A stretch of DNA of 41,638 bases from Halomonas colorata (GTDB taxonomy: Bacteria; Pseudomonadota; Gammaproteobacteria; Pseudomonadales; Halomonadaceae): NCBI RefSeq assembly GCF_014897985.1, contig NZ_JABUZA010000040.1, positions 1-41,638 of the forward strand, read 5' to 3'. Positions 17,395 to 26,178 of the stretch are shown here, piece after piece (positions within the stretch are counted from its first letter, which is position 1; each line of letters opens with the position of its first letter). The notes below the pieces were generated by a model. That model was not told where the DNA came from. It was given only the letters and a program-made list of their open reading frames with translations, and did not search any database. The translations under genes and the position numbers were made by a program.

Positions 17395-20300
17395 CTATCG
17401 GCTCTCCACTTCGTCGCGTTTGATCTTGAAGAACATCGCATAAAACGTGGGAACGGCAATCAAGGTCAATATAGAGGCAAACAGCAAACCGCCCATGATG
17501 GTTACGGCCATGCTGTTGAAGAATGCATCCCATAAAAGCGGAATCATGCCCAGTATCGTCGTGCCCGCGGCCAGAAAGACCGGCCTCAAACGGCTGATGC
17601 TGGCATCCACCAGAGCGGTAAAGCGCGCGGTGCCCGAGCGTATCTGTTCATCAATCTCGTCCACCAGGACGATGGCGTTTTTCATCAGCATGCCCGAAAG
17701 GCTCAGCATGCCGAGCAATGCGGTAAACGAGAAGGGCAGGCCGGTGATTAAAAGCCCAATCACCACCCCGCATACTGACATGGGCACCACCAGCCATACG
17801 ATCAGCGGCTGCCTAAGCTTGCCAAACAGCAGAATCGAGGTGAGTACCATGATCAAGAAGCTTACCGGGAGCTGCTCGCCCAACGACGCCTGGGCATCGC
17901 CCGAGTTCTCGTGCTCGCCACCCCACTCAAGCGTGTAGCCGGGCGGCAGTTCGATAGCCTCGATTTCCGAGCGCACGGCATCAAATGCCTGGGCGGCGGT
18001 ATAGCCCTTGTCGGGCTCGGCGCCGACCGTCAGGGTTCGCACGCGGTTGCGCCGCTCAATCAGCGCTTCCTCTGCGCGTATTTCAAAATCGTCGACCACC
18101 TGGGTGATCGGCACGAACTGCTGCTGTGCTTCGCTGTAGATCTGGCGGTCGCGTAAAAGCGCCACATCATCACGCTCGGCCTGGGGGGCGCGTGCGATGA
18201 TGGGAATCAAGTGCTCGCCCTCGCGGTAGGTGCCCGCGCGAATGCCGGAGGAGGCGAACTGCAGTGTCTGGGCGATATCTTCGCGGGTAACGCCGGCAAT
18301 ACGCGCGCGCTGCTCGTTGATGATCGGCGCCACGACAAGCTCCTGCTGGCGCCAGTCGATACGTTCATCGATCAACAGCGGGTTGGCCGCCATGCGCCGG
18401 CGGGCCTCGTTACCCAGCTCACGCAACACCTCGGCCGAGGGGCCTTGAAAGCGTGCTTCGATATCCGCGCCGTCGCCCGGGCCGAACTGCAGCCGTTGGG
18501 TGCGCACCTGGGCGTTGGGATAGCGCTCGTTTAGCTCCTTGTAAAACTCCCGGTCGAGCGCGTCGATGGCGTCAAGTTCGTTGGTGCGAATGATGAACTG
18601 CGCGTAGCCGGTATTGGGCTGCTCCGGGGAGTAGGTAAGCATGAAGCGCGTCGCCCCCCGGCCCACGAAGCTTGCCACGGACACCTCGTCCTCGTGTTCG
18701 AGAATATATGCCTCAATCTCGCCAACATCACGAATCGTTGCGCGGATATCCGTGCCCTGGGGCAACTCGTAATTGATAAAGAAAAGCGGCGTACTGGAGT
18801 CTGGAAAGAACGACTGCGGCACCAATGTGAATGCCCACATGCACACCCCGGTGAGTACCACCAGAGCCGTCACGGTGATAATGCGCAGTTTAAGCGCCGC
18901 CAGCAGCAGCATCCGGTAGGTGCGATAGACAATCCCGCCGTAGCCGCGGTCTTCGTTGTCTTCGTCGCGCTGTTCGCTGCTTTCCTCGCCTGGGTCTTTT
19001 TCTTGGTCTTGGTCTTGGTCTTGCTCTTCGTCTTTCTCTTCACCTTTCTTGCGCAGCAGAAAGTAGCCAAACAGTGGGGTCACGGTCAGTGCCAGCAGCC
19101 AGCTCAGCATTAATGAAACGAGAATGACGATAAACAGGGAGAACATGAACTCCCCGGTCACATCGCTTGAGAGGCCAATGCCGGCGAAGGCCATGATGCC
19201 GATCAGCGTGGCGCCCAATAGCGGTATCTGAGTGCGTTTGGCGGCAGCGCTTGCTGCGCGCTTGGCCTTCATGCCGCGCTTGATATTGGTGACCATGCCT
19301 TCGGCCACCACGATGGAGTTATCCACCAGCATGCCCATGGCGATGATCAGCGCGCCCAGCGATATGCGCTCCATCTCGATATTGAAAATACCCATGACAA
19401 ACAGCGTGCCCAGCACGGTCAGCAGCAGCGTACTGCCGACCACTACGCCGACCTTCCAACCCATGACCAGACACAGCACCGCGATCACGATGGTCACCGA
19501 CATGGCCAGGTTGATCAGAAAGTCATTGATAGCGTCGTTGACCACGTTGTGCTGTTCGTAAAGCGGATGCAGCTCCACGCCGAGAGGAATCCGGCTTTGC
19601 AGCTGCTCCATGCGTGCTTCTACCGCCTCGCCGATTTCGATGATGTTTTCAGTGGCGATACCGGCGATGCCCAAAGTAAACGCTGGCTCGCCGTTATAGT
19701 GCATGATGTGGTCGGGAATATCGGACGGCTGACGGTAGATCGTCGCGATATCGGCAAGCGCGACCTGCTCAGTGGTGCCGGGTCGGCCGATGCGGATGGA
19801 TTCCAGAAGCGTCGTGCTATCGATATTGGAACGCGCCACCAGGCGCACCTGTCGATCGCCCGTTCTGAGCGTGCCCGCATCTTCCACAGCGTTCTCGGTC
19901 TGGATGGTGTTGATGACCTGCTCGATGGGAATGCCCAGCGTCGTCAGCCGCTCATTGGAGATATCGATGTAGATGCTCTCTTCGCGCTCGCCGGCGGTGG
20001 TGACCCGGGCTACTCCCGGCACGGCCAGTATTTCGCGCTGAAGAAATGTCGAGATATCGCGCACTTCCCGGGCGGAGAACCCTTCGGCCGTGACGGCGTA
20101 AAACAGCCCGTATACCTCGCCAAAGTCGTCGTTCACCTGAGATGCAAGAGCCCCCTGAGGCAAGTCAGACTGGGCATCGTTGACCTTGCTGCGTAGCTCG
20201 TCCCAGATCTGCGGCAACTGGTTGCTGCCGTAGTTGTCCTGGATCTCGACCTGAATCTCCGAGCGGCCCGGCAGCGATTTGGAGTCGAGCACGTCGAGCT

Positions 20301-20526
20301 GCTCCATCTCTTGAATCGCGCGCTCCAGGCGCTCGGTAACCTCTTCTTCCACCTCTTCGGCGGTTGCGCCGGGGTAAGGAGTATTGATGATGGCGTAAGG
20401 AATGGTAAAGGAGGGGTCTTCGAGCTTGCCAACGGTATTGAATCCCCAGATGCCGCCCAGCAGACAGATCACCACAATCAGCCACGTGTTGATCGGTTTC
20501 TCGATCGAACGTTTTGCAATATCCAT
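17395..20526 (-). CDS. RND efflux pump inner-membrane permease
   Basis: A 1043-residue AcrB/MexF-superfamily (HAE1-like) proton-driven permease. It has the expected 12-helix layout with two large periplasmic loops: the first helix near residue 12, hydrophobic clusters at about 335-480 and 870-1030, and the GALIIAMGMLVDNSIVVAEG helix 4 segment with its proton-relay Asp. The cytoplasmic linker at about 500-535 carries an unusual run of Glu/Asp/Gln residues encoded by a hexanucleotide repeat. It is 9 bp downstream of the adaptor gene, and the outer-membrane channel gene is divergent. Substrate cannot be read from sequence; drug, solvent or detergent export is typical of the family. Confidence 0.9.
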   Translation of the reverse strand: MDIAKRSIEKPINTWLIVVICLLGGIWGFNTVGKLEDPSFTIPYAIINTPYPGATAEEVEEEVTERLERAIQEMEQLDVLDSKSLPGRSEIQVEIQDNYGSNQLPQIWDELRSKVNDAQSDLPQGALASQVNDDFGEVYGLFYAVTAEGFSAREVRDISTFLQREILAVPGVARVTTAGEREESIYIDISNERLTTLGIPIEQVINTIQTENAVEDAGTLRTGDRQVRLVARSNIDSTTLLESIRIGRPGTTEQVALADIATIYRQPSDIPDHIMHYNGEPAFTLGIAGIATENIIEIGEAVEARMEQLQSRIPLGVELHPLYEQHNVVNDAINDFLINLAMSVTIVIAVLCLVMGWKVGVVVGSTLLLTVLGTLFVMGIFNIEMERISLGALIIAMGMLVDNSIVVAEGMVTNIKRGMKAKRAASAAAKRTQIPLLGATLIGIMAFAGIGLSSDVTGEFMFSLFIVILVSLMLSWLLALTVTPLFGYFLLRKKGEEKDEEQDQDQDQEKDPGEESSEQRDEDNEDRGYGGIVYRTYRMLLLAALKLRIITVTALVVLTGVCMWAFTLVPQSFFPDSSTPLFFINYELPQGTDIRATIRDVGEIEAYILEHEDEVSVASFVGRGATRFMLTYSPEQPNTGYAQFIIRTNELDAIDALDREFYKELNERYPNAQVRTQRLQFGPGDGADIEARFQGPSAEVLRELGNEARRRMAANPLLIDERIDWRQQELVVAPIINEQRARIAGVTREDIAQTLQFASSGIRAGTYREGEHLIPIIARAPQAERDDVALLRDRQIYSEAQQQFVPITQVVDDFEIRAEEALIERRNRVRTLTVGAEPDKGYTAAQAFDAVRSEIEAIELPPGYTLEWGGEHENSGDAQASLGEQLPVSFLIMVLTSILLFGKLRQPLIVWLVVPMSVCGVVIGLLITGLPFSFTALLGMLSLSGMLMKNAIVLVDEIDEQIRSGTARFTALVDASISRLRPVFLAAGTTILGMIPLLWDAFFNSMAVTIMGGLLFASILTLIAVPTFYAMFFKIKRDEVESR
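19001..19024. repeat. Hexanucleotide repeat inside the RND gene
   Basis: Four consecutive TCTTGG-type units (plus strand) encode alternating Asp-Gln on the minus strand, within an acidic cytoplasmic linker. The repeat is in frame, so gain or loss of a unit would change only linker length. Confidence 0.75.
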
Positions 20527-20535
20527 GCGGCCCCC

Positions 20536-21591
20536 TTAAAGCGCGGCGTCGAGCGGTTTGACCTGCATGCCATCGCGCAGCAGATGAACGCCGGTGGCCA
20601 CCACTCTTGAGCCAGCCTCAAGGCCTGCGGTAATCATTACCTGGTCGTCGACCATCTCGCCCACGCTGACGCGCTGCGGGGCCACCGTGCCTTCGTCTGG
20701 ATCAAACACCCATACCCGAAACTCGCCGTCTGCGTCGTTATCCAGGGCGCTGCTGGGCAGGGTGATCAAGGGGCTATCGATCTGTGCTTCCGGTTGGATG
20801 TAGACCGTGGCGGTAGTGCCGGGCAGGGCGATAATGCCATTGCCCGCCGGGGCGAACTCGACCTCGAACGTCTGGGCAACGTCATCGGGCTCGGTGACGT
20901 GCTCGCGGTACTCAAGCGGAATGCGTTGGCCCGGGAGGGTGGCAATCTCCGCCTCGGCGCTGAAGTGTCGGCCGTTCTCCAGGTGCTGCATCAATGCCTG
21001 GGGCACATTGAAACGAATGCGCAGTTCTGAAACATCCTGAATGCGCACGACTTCGGTATTGGGTGGAACAGTGGTGTATTTCTCGACCAGACGCCGGGCG
21101 ATCAGCGCATCAAACGGGGCGTGAAGCGTGGTGTAGGCGAGTTCCTGACGAGCGCTGTCGAGCTGGGTTTCGGCGCGCTCGGCCTCGGCAATGGCGGCAT
21201 CGAGTGCAGACTGGGAAACCGCCCCCTGAGCGCGTAGGTTGCGCTGGCGGTTCAGGTTGCGCCGGGCCTGCTCATACTCGGCTTCAGCGGCGCGCACCTG
21301 TAGTGCGTAGTCGGTCTGGTCCAATTGGGCGATCAGCTCACCCTGGGGTATTACCGCCCCCTGTACGGCGGGAAATTCGGTGATCCGCCCGCCGACCTGA
21401 AAGGCGTAGTTCACCGTGCTTCGTGCATCGACCCGGCCCACGAAACGGCGTCCGGGGTAAACCGCTTGCTGGCTTGCCTCTACTAGCTTGACTACCTGTG
21501 CGGGGCGCTCTTGCTGCTCTTCGTCGTCACCGCAGCCGGCCATTATCAACGGTGCAATAAGTAAAAAGATCCCTAAAAAAACCGGCTTCAT
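20536..21591 (-). CDS. RND efflux periplasmic adaptor lipoprotein
   Basis: A 351-residue membrane-fusion protein. A lipoprotein signal peptide ends at lipobox IMAGC (Cys20). The lipoyl-like region has FQVGGRI and LIAQLDQTDY, followed by a coiled-coil hairpin rich in Glu/Arg (about residues 95-145) and the beta-barrel with LRIRFNVPQ. It links the RND permease to the outer-membrane channel. It is upstream of the permease in the same leftward operon with a 9-bp gap. No dedicated regulator gene is adjacent. Confidence 0.9.
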   Translation of the reverse strand: MKPVFLGIFLLIAPLIMAGCGDDEEQQERPAQVVKLVEASQQAVYPGRRFVGRVDARSTVNYAFQVGGRITEFPAVQGAVIPQGELIAQLDQTDYALQVRAAEAEYEQARRNLNRQRNLRAQGAVSQSALDAAIAEAERAETQLDSARQELAYTTLHAPFDALIARRLVEKYTTVPPNTEVVRIQDVSELRIRFNVPQALMQHLENGRHFSAEAEIATLPGQRIPLEYREHVTEPDDVAQTFEVEFAPAGNGIIALPGTTATVYIQPEAQIDSPLITLPSSALDNDADGEFRVWVFDPDEGTVAPQRVSVGEMVDDQVMITAGLEAGSRVVATGVHLLRDGMQVKPLDAAL

Positions 21592-21639
21592 GCGCTGCCT
21601 CCCTGCAAGCGGTTAACATGTCCCAATGGTGTTATTACG

Positions 21640-21667
21640 TCAGCCACCTACTATAGTTGTTGGCTGA
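21640..21667. promoter_or_regulatory. Inverted repeat between divergent efflux genes
   Basis: TCAGCCA and TGGCTGA form a 7-bp inverted repeat with a 14-base spacer containing CTATAG. The half-sites are 21 bp apart, two helical turns, in the 174-bp divergent region between the adaptor and channel genes. An operator for an unlinked regulator is one reading; a chance hairpin is the other. Confidence 0.4.
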
Positions 21668-21765
21668 AAAAAGGCGAACAGTCGTTTAAATTTTTAATTG
21701 AGAGTAACACTTAAGCGAAATCAATAAAGGCGCACAGGTAAGCCAATAAAAAGCAAGGAGAATTA

Positions 21766-23235
21766 ATGAAGAAGGGATGCACAAGAAGCCGTTGGACGGG
21801 CATCGCGCTGGCGCTACTTCTCAGTGGTTGTGCGGTGGGACCGGACTACCAGGCGCCAGAACTCGAGCTACCTGAAACTTGGCCTGAGCATATCGAGCTT
21901 AGCCAAACCGAGCGCATGGATTGGCGCAACTGGTGGCGCCAATTCGATGACCCGGCGCTCACCGCGCTTGTGGAGCGCGCCACCCAGGATAATCTGGAGC
22001 TTGCCGTTCAGCTGGCGCGAATTCAGGAGGCGCGCGCCCAGCTCGGCTTTGCCGATGCCGAACTGTTTCCAAGCGTTGGGTATCAGCTGGAGGCCAACCG
22101 CGAGCGCACGCCCGGTGCCTCCATTCCGATCGACATCGAGCCGGTGCAGGATCTGATTACCTCGACCAGTAACCAGTTTTCTCTGGCAGGAAGCCTTGAG
22201 TACGAGTTTGACCTATGGGGGCGGCTTGCCCGTCAGCGCGAAGCGGCGCTGGCCACGTTCAGCGAAAGTCTGTTTGCCCGGGACGCCGCCGAAATCGGGG
22301 TGATTGCCGATGTGGTCACCACCTATTTTGATCTCAAGAGCGCCCAGTACCAGCAGGATATTCTGGAGCAGACCGAAGCCACCTACGAAGAAACCTACCG
22401 CCTGCAGAAGCTGCGTTATGACGTGGGCGATATCAGCGAGCTTGCTTTTCGTCAGGCCGAGGCCGAGTGGCGAGGCGTGCGTACCGAGCTTCCCCAAGTG
22501 AAACAGCAGGTGGAAACCCTGAAAGGGGCGCTGGCGATTCTGGTGGGGCTCACCCCACGTGAACTGATGAGCGAGCTCGATTACGGCGATACGCATCTGG
22601 TGGAAATTGCCGAACCCCAGCGGCTACCGCGCCTTCTGCCCTCGGAACTTATTCAGCGCCGTCCGGACATTCGCTCCGCCGAAGCCACGCTGATCGCTGC
22701 CAATGCCGGGGTGGGCGTGGCTGAAGCCGCCCGGCTTCCCTCGATCAACCTCAACGCCTCCATTGCCAGCGTGGCCGCCGATACCAGCGACCTGTTCACC
22801 GACAACGCCCGCGCCTGGGGCCTGGGGGCATCGATCGTCGGCCCGCTTCTGGATTTCGGCCGCAGCCGCGCCAATGTGGAGATTGCGCGATCCCAAGTGG
22901 AGCAAGCCGATGCCCAGTACCGGCTGACCGTACTCACCGCTTTTAACGAAGTGCGCGATGCGTTGAATAACTTCGAGCTGACCGATCAGCGTGTCGATGC
23001 GGTGGACGCGCAGCTTGCCGCGGTCTCGCGCGCCCGCGATCTGGCGGTGCTGATGCATGACCAGGGCCAGACAAGCATGCTCGAACGTCTGGATGCCGAA
23101 CGCTCGCTGCTCTCAGCCAAGCTTGACCGCGCCGAGGTGCAAAGCGAGCGCCTGACCGCCGTGGCCACGCTGTTCAAGGCGCTGGGTGGGGGCTGGAAGG
23201 AAAGCACCTCAACCGCCGGGGAAGAGACGATCTAA
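21766..23235 (+). CDS. Outer-membrane efflux channel lipoprotein (NodT/OprM family)
   Basis: A 489-residue TolC-superfamily protein of the NodT lipoprotein group. The signal peptide ends at lipobox LLSGC (Cys22), followed by the family start AVGPDYQAPELELPETW and then WWRQFDDPAL. Long alpha-helical repeats rich in Ala/Glu follow, and LLPSELIQRRPDIRSAE is the typical second-half motif. It provides the outer-membrane exit duct for the divergent RND pump. An AAGGAG ribosome-binding site precedes the ATG at 21766. The gene appears intact. Confidence 0.9.
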   Translation: MKKGCTRSRWTGIALALLLSGCAVGPDYQAPELELPETWPEHIELSQTERMDWRNWWRQFDDPALTALVERATQDNLELAVQLARIQEARAQLGFADAELFPSVGYQLEANRERTPGASIPIDIEPVQDLITSTSNQFSLAGSLEYEFDLWGRLARQREAALATFSESLFARDAAEIGVIADVVTTYFDLKSAQYQQDILEQTEATYEETYRLQKLRYDVGDISELAFRQAEAEWRGVRTELPQVKQQVETLKGALAILVGLTPRELMSELDYGDTHLVEIAEPQRLPRLLPSELIQRRPDIRSAEATLIAANAGVGVAEAARLPSINLNASIASVAADTSDLFTDNARAWGLGASIVGPLLDFGRSRANVEIARSQVEQADAQYRLTVLTAFNEVRDALNNFELTDQRVDAVDAQLAAVSRARDLAVLMHDQGQTSMLERLDAERSLLSAKLDRAEVQSERLTAVATLFKALGGGWKESTSTAGEETI

Positions 23236-23277
23236 CCGCCCCTCGCATGGCTTGCCTCAGTGAAAGAGCCACCCGCC

Positions 23278-23308
23278 AAGGCGCAAGTTTTGATACTATT
23301 TGCGCCTT
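23278..23308. repeat. Inverted repeat before cobT
   Basis: AAGGCGCAA and TTGCGCCTT form a perfect 9-bp inverted repeat around a 13-base AT-rich loop, between the channel gene and cobT. There is no following T run, so a plain terminator is unlikely. An operator, attenuator or mRNA hairpin is possible. No B12 riboswitch motif was recognised here. Confidence 0.5.
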
Positions 23309-23346
23309 TCGTCGCGGTTGACCTTTATCCTGCCCTGGAGCCTGCC

Positions 23347-24393
23347 ATGCATTCCCTTATTGCCCAGATACAACCTGCTGATTGCGCTGCTGGCGACAGG
23401 GCGCGGGCTTATCTGGACACGCTTACCAAACCACCGGGAAGCTTGGGGATGCTGGAGCAATTGGCTATTCAACTTAGCGAAATCAGCGGTGAGCTTGCGC
23501 CTTCTATAACACCACCCGCCGTGATTGTATTTGCCGCTGACCATGGAGTCGCCGCTGAAGGCGTCTCGGCATTTCCTCAAGCCGTTACGGCGCAAATGGT
23601 AGCTAACTTTGCCAATGGTGGGGCAGCCATCAATGTGTTTGCTTGCCAGATCAATGCGCACTTGGAAGTGGTGGATGTGGGGGTGGTCAGCGATGTTGAG
23701 GCCCCTGGTGTGGTCGTTGATAAGATACGCCGCGCCTCGGGAAATATCGCGATCGAAAACGCCATGCTTCCCGAGCAAGCCGAGGCTGCGATTGAGGTGG
23801 GCATTAATGCCGTAACGCGTGCGCAAAAAGCCGGCTGTCGCAGTGTGATTGTAGGCGAAATGGGCATTGCCAATACCACTGCCAGCAGCGCCATGCTGGC
23901 GGCCTTCACCGGCACGCCGGTCGCGCAGGTAGTGGGTGCGGGCACGGGGCTGGATAGCCAGCAGCAAACGCATAAAGTCGATGTCATTCAGCGCGCATTA
24001 GCAGCGCGCGTATACCAAACTGATGAGCCGTTAAGCGTATTGACCGCGTTGGGCGGGCTTGAAATTGCCGCGATGACCGGCGCTTATCTAGCCGCAGCCG
24101 CTTACCGACTGCCCGCGATTGTGGATGGCTTTATTGCGAGCGTCGCGGCACTTGCTGCCTGTCGAATTTGCCCTGCCGTGCGCGGTTATCTCATTTTTGG
24201 CCACCGCTCTGAAGAGCCTGGGCACGGCGTGGTGCTAGATGCGCTTGAAGCAACCCCGCTGCTTGCTTTGGGCATGCGCCTGGGCGAGGGCAGTGGCGCC
24301 GCGCTGGCATTCCCGTTGCTTCAGGCCGCCACCGCCATGATGGCTGAGATGGCGACGTTCACCTCGGCAGGTGTCGCGGACAAAGCGCCGTGA
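23347..24393 (+). CDS. cobT: Nicotinate-nucleotide:DMB phosphoribosyltransferase CobT
   Basis: A 348-residue CobT that makes alpha-ribazole phosphate from 5,6-dimethylbenzimidazole and nicotinate mononucleotide. Visible hallmarks are TKPPGSLGMLEQLA near the N-terminus, FAADHGVAAEGVSAFPQ, EMGIANTTASSAM and the C-terminal LRLGEGSGAAL-like segment MRLGEGSGAALAFPLL with the catalytic Glu region. I chose ATG 23347 (GGAG six bases upstream, normal N-terminus); a GTG at 23260 would add a non-homologous leader. It overlaps cobD by four bases and opens the cobalamin cluster. Confidence 0.94.
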   Translation: MHSLIAQIQPADCAAGDRARAYLDTLTKPPGSLGMLEQLAIQLSEISGELAPSITPPAVIVFAADHGVAAEGVSAFPQAVTAQMVANFANGGAAINVFACQINAHLEVVDVGVVSDVEAPGVVVDKIRRASGNIAIENAMLPEQAEAAIEVGINAVTRAQKAGCRSVIVGEMGIANTTASSAMLAAFTGTPVAQVVGAGTGLDSQQQTHKVDVIQRALAARVYQTDEPLSVLTALGGLEIAAMTGAYLAAAAYRLPAIVDGFIASVAALAACRICPAVRGYLIFGHRSEEPGHGVVLDALEATPLLALGMRLGEGSGAALAFPLLQAATAMMAEMATFTSAGVADKAP

Positions 24394-25361
24394 CCCTTAT
24401 GCTGCTTATCACGCTCGCCATTGGCTTGGATTTACTCATAGGCGATCCACGCTCTTTACCGCATCCCGTCGTTGTCATCGGCCGCATGATCAGCTTTTTG
24501 GAAAAGCGCTGGAACCAGGGCACGCCCACCCAGCGAAAGCGGCGGGGCTTTCTACTCACCGCGACGGTAGTGATAAGCGTATGGGGAATAAGCTGGGTGG
24601 TGCTTGCGCTGTTGACGGCCATTCATCCCTGGCTTGGGTTGGCCGCAGAGCTTTGGCTGCTGACCACTACCCTTGCCATTAAAGGGTTGGCGGATGCGGG
24701 GCGTGCCGTGGCAGCACCGCTTATGCGAGGTGATTTGCCAGGCGCACGCCAGGCGCTTTCCATGATAGTGGGGCGCGATACGGCAAAGCTTGATGAAGCG
24801 GAAATTACCCGCGGTACGGTGGAAACCGTGGCAGAAAACACGGTGGATGGCATCACCGCACCGCTGCTTTTTGCCATGCTGGGTGGCGCGCCTTTAGCGC
24901 TGGCTTATAAGGCGATCAATACGCTTGACTCAATGGTCGGGTATCGTAACGAGCGCTATGAAAACTTCGGCTTTGCGTCGGCCAAGCTAGACGATATCGC
25001 CAACTGGCTGCCCGCCCGGTTAACGGCGGGTTGCCTTTGGCTGGGTGGCGTTGTATTGACTGCGGTAACAACCAAGCCGCTGCATTGGCGGGGCGCGCTG
25101 CGTGCTACCTGCCATGAAGCGCCGCGCCATCCAAGCCCCAATGCCGGTTGGCCGGAAGCCATGGTGGCTCGGCTACTGGGCGTGCAGCTGGGCGGTATTA
25201 ACACCTATCAGGGAATTGTCTCGCGCCGCGCGCCGCTCGGCGAACCTTTAGAGCCGCTTAACGTAACGCATATTAATATCACCATTGCGCTAATGCATAT
25301 GGCTTGGCTGCTGTTCCTGGGGCTGATGTGGATATGGATATTGCTGATGCATGCAGTGTGA
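24390..25361 (+). CDS. cobD: Adenosylcobinamide-phosphate synthase CobD/CbiB
   Basis: A 323-residue inner-membrane protein with several hydrophobic helices, matching CobD/CbiB length. Motifs LDLLIGDPRSLPHPVVVIGR at the start, TVETVAENTVDGITAPLLFA in the middle and NTLDSMVGYRNERYENFG are characteristic. It attaches the aminopropanol arm to adenosylcobyric acid. The start is GTG at 24390, overlapping the cobT stop (GTGA); ATG 24399 is an alternative. A 280-bp gap follows before the next cob gene, in which no gene or riboswitch was recognised. Confidence 0.92.
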   Translation: MTLMLLITLAIGLDLLIGDPRSLPHPVVVIGRMISFLEKRWNQGTPTQRKRRGFLLTATVVISVWGISWVVLALLTAIHPWLGLAAELWLLTTTLAIKGLADAGRAVAAPLMRGDLPGARQALSMIVGRDTAKLDEAEITRGTVETVAENTVDGITAPLLFAMLGGAPLALAYKAINTLDSMVGYRNERYENFGFASAKLDDIANWLPARLTAGCLWLGGVVLTAVTTKPLHWRGALRATCHEAPRHPSPNAGWPEAMVARLLGVQLGGINTYQGIVSRRAPLGEPLEPLNVTHINITIALMHMAWLLFLGLMWIWILLMHAV

Positions 25362-25641
25362 ATATTATGTGTGTGAGTGATAAACCGCCGCGTATCACAA
25401 GCGCAGGGAGGCGGCGAAATCTCTTCATACCTGTTGGCGACGCGTTATAGTGCACTTTTTTCGAGCAGAGCCTAATAATGCTTTGCGAAAGCGTGGGCTT
25501 GCCAGTAACGTATTTTTGAACGGCGGTTGCGCAACGGCATGCTTATTCGCCATCCCCATCGTGTTTCCGGTTTAAGCAGTGGCCGGGTGCGTATTGCGCT
25601 GTGTGATACAGGTTTAATCCATTGACTATTAACGGTGCTGA

Positions 25642-26178
25642 ATGATTGTGTTTGTTAGTGGCGGTGCACGCTCCGGAAAAAGCGAGGTGGCCGAGCTGCA
25701 CGTAAAACAGGCTGCCAGCGGGGGTAGCTGCTACTACATAGCCACCGCCGAGATTTATGACGCTGAAATGGCCGCCCGTGCAGCACGCCATCAATGCGCT
25801 CGGGATGCCCGCTGGATCACGCTTGAGGCACCGCTGGCCATTGACCAGGCAATTGCGCAGGTACCTGACGGTGCCGCCGTATTGCTGGACTGCTTGACGC
25901 TCTGGGCAAGCCAGGTTCTGTACGCCAGTGAGCTAACCGAATCCCAAGGCAAGATGCTTTTAGCAAAAAGCATACGTGATGCGCGGGCTCGTGGATTACA
26001 GCTGGTGCTGGTGTCCAATGACATTAACGAAGACTTACCCGCTCGTGACCCGGAAACCTGGCGCTATGTGGCCTTTTTGCAGTCGCTGCATTGTTGGCTT
26101 GCCGCTGAGGCTGACTCAGTGCTTGAAGTAGTCGCAGGCCGTGTCATCGAATGGAAGCCCAAGGCAACCGCATGCTGA
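25642..26178 (+). CDS. cobU: CobU-like adenosylcobinamide kinase, diverged guanylyltransferase motif
   Basis: A 178-residue P-loop protein of the CobU/CobP family, which phosphorylates adenosylcobinamide and transfers GMP to it. The Walker A GGARSGKS, YIATAEIYDAEMAARAARH (with the His position that is guanylylated in Salmonella CobU) and LLDCLTLWASQVLY are well kept. The late motif, normally close to NEVGxGIVP, reads SNDINEDLPARD here, so the most conserved C-terminal signature is lost. A smaller protein at 27487 carries exactly that motif. Its stop overlaps the cobS start. The kinase role is likely; complete bifunctionality is uncertain. Confidence 0.85.
   Translation: MIVFVSGGARSGKSEVAELHVKQAASGGSCYYIATAEIYDAEMAARAARHQCARDARWITLEAPLAIDQAIAQVPDGAAVLLDCLTLWASQVLYASELTESQGKMLLAKSIRDARARGLQLVLVSNDINEDLPARDPETWRYVAFLQSLHCWLAAEADSVLEVVAGRVIEWKPKATAC

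Noticed and set aside
15100..18200. G6 and C6 runs in glk, the RND gene and elsewhere
   Set aside because: Runs of six are unremarkable in GC-rich DNA and none lies at a frameshift, unlike the G7-G8 tracts in the T6SS island.
18694..19113. A 139-codon plus-strand frame with a hydrophobic tail over the RND gene
   Set aside because: It is the complement of the acidic Asp/Glu/Gln repeat linker; the hydrophobic run is an artefact of complementing GAx/CAx codons.
25362..25641. Possible cobalamin riboswitch before cobU
   Set aside because: Short hairpins occur, but I could not find a B12 box or the conserved core, so no call was made.
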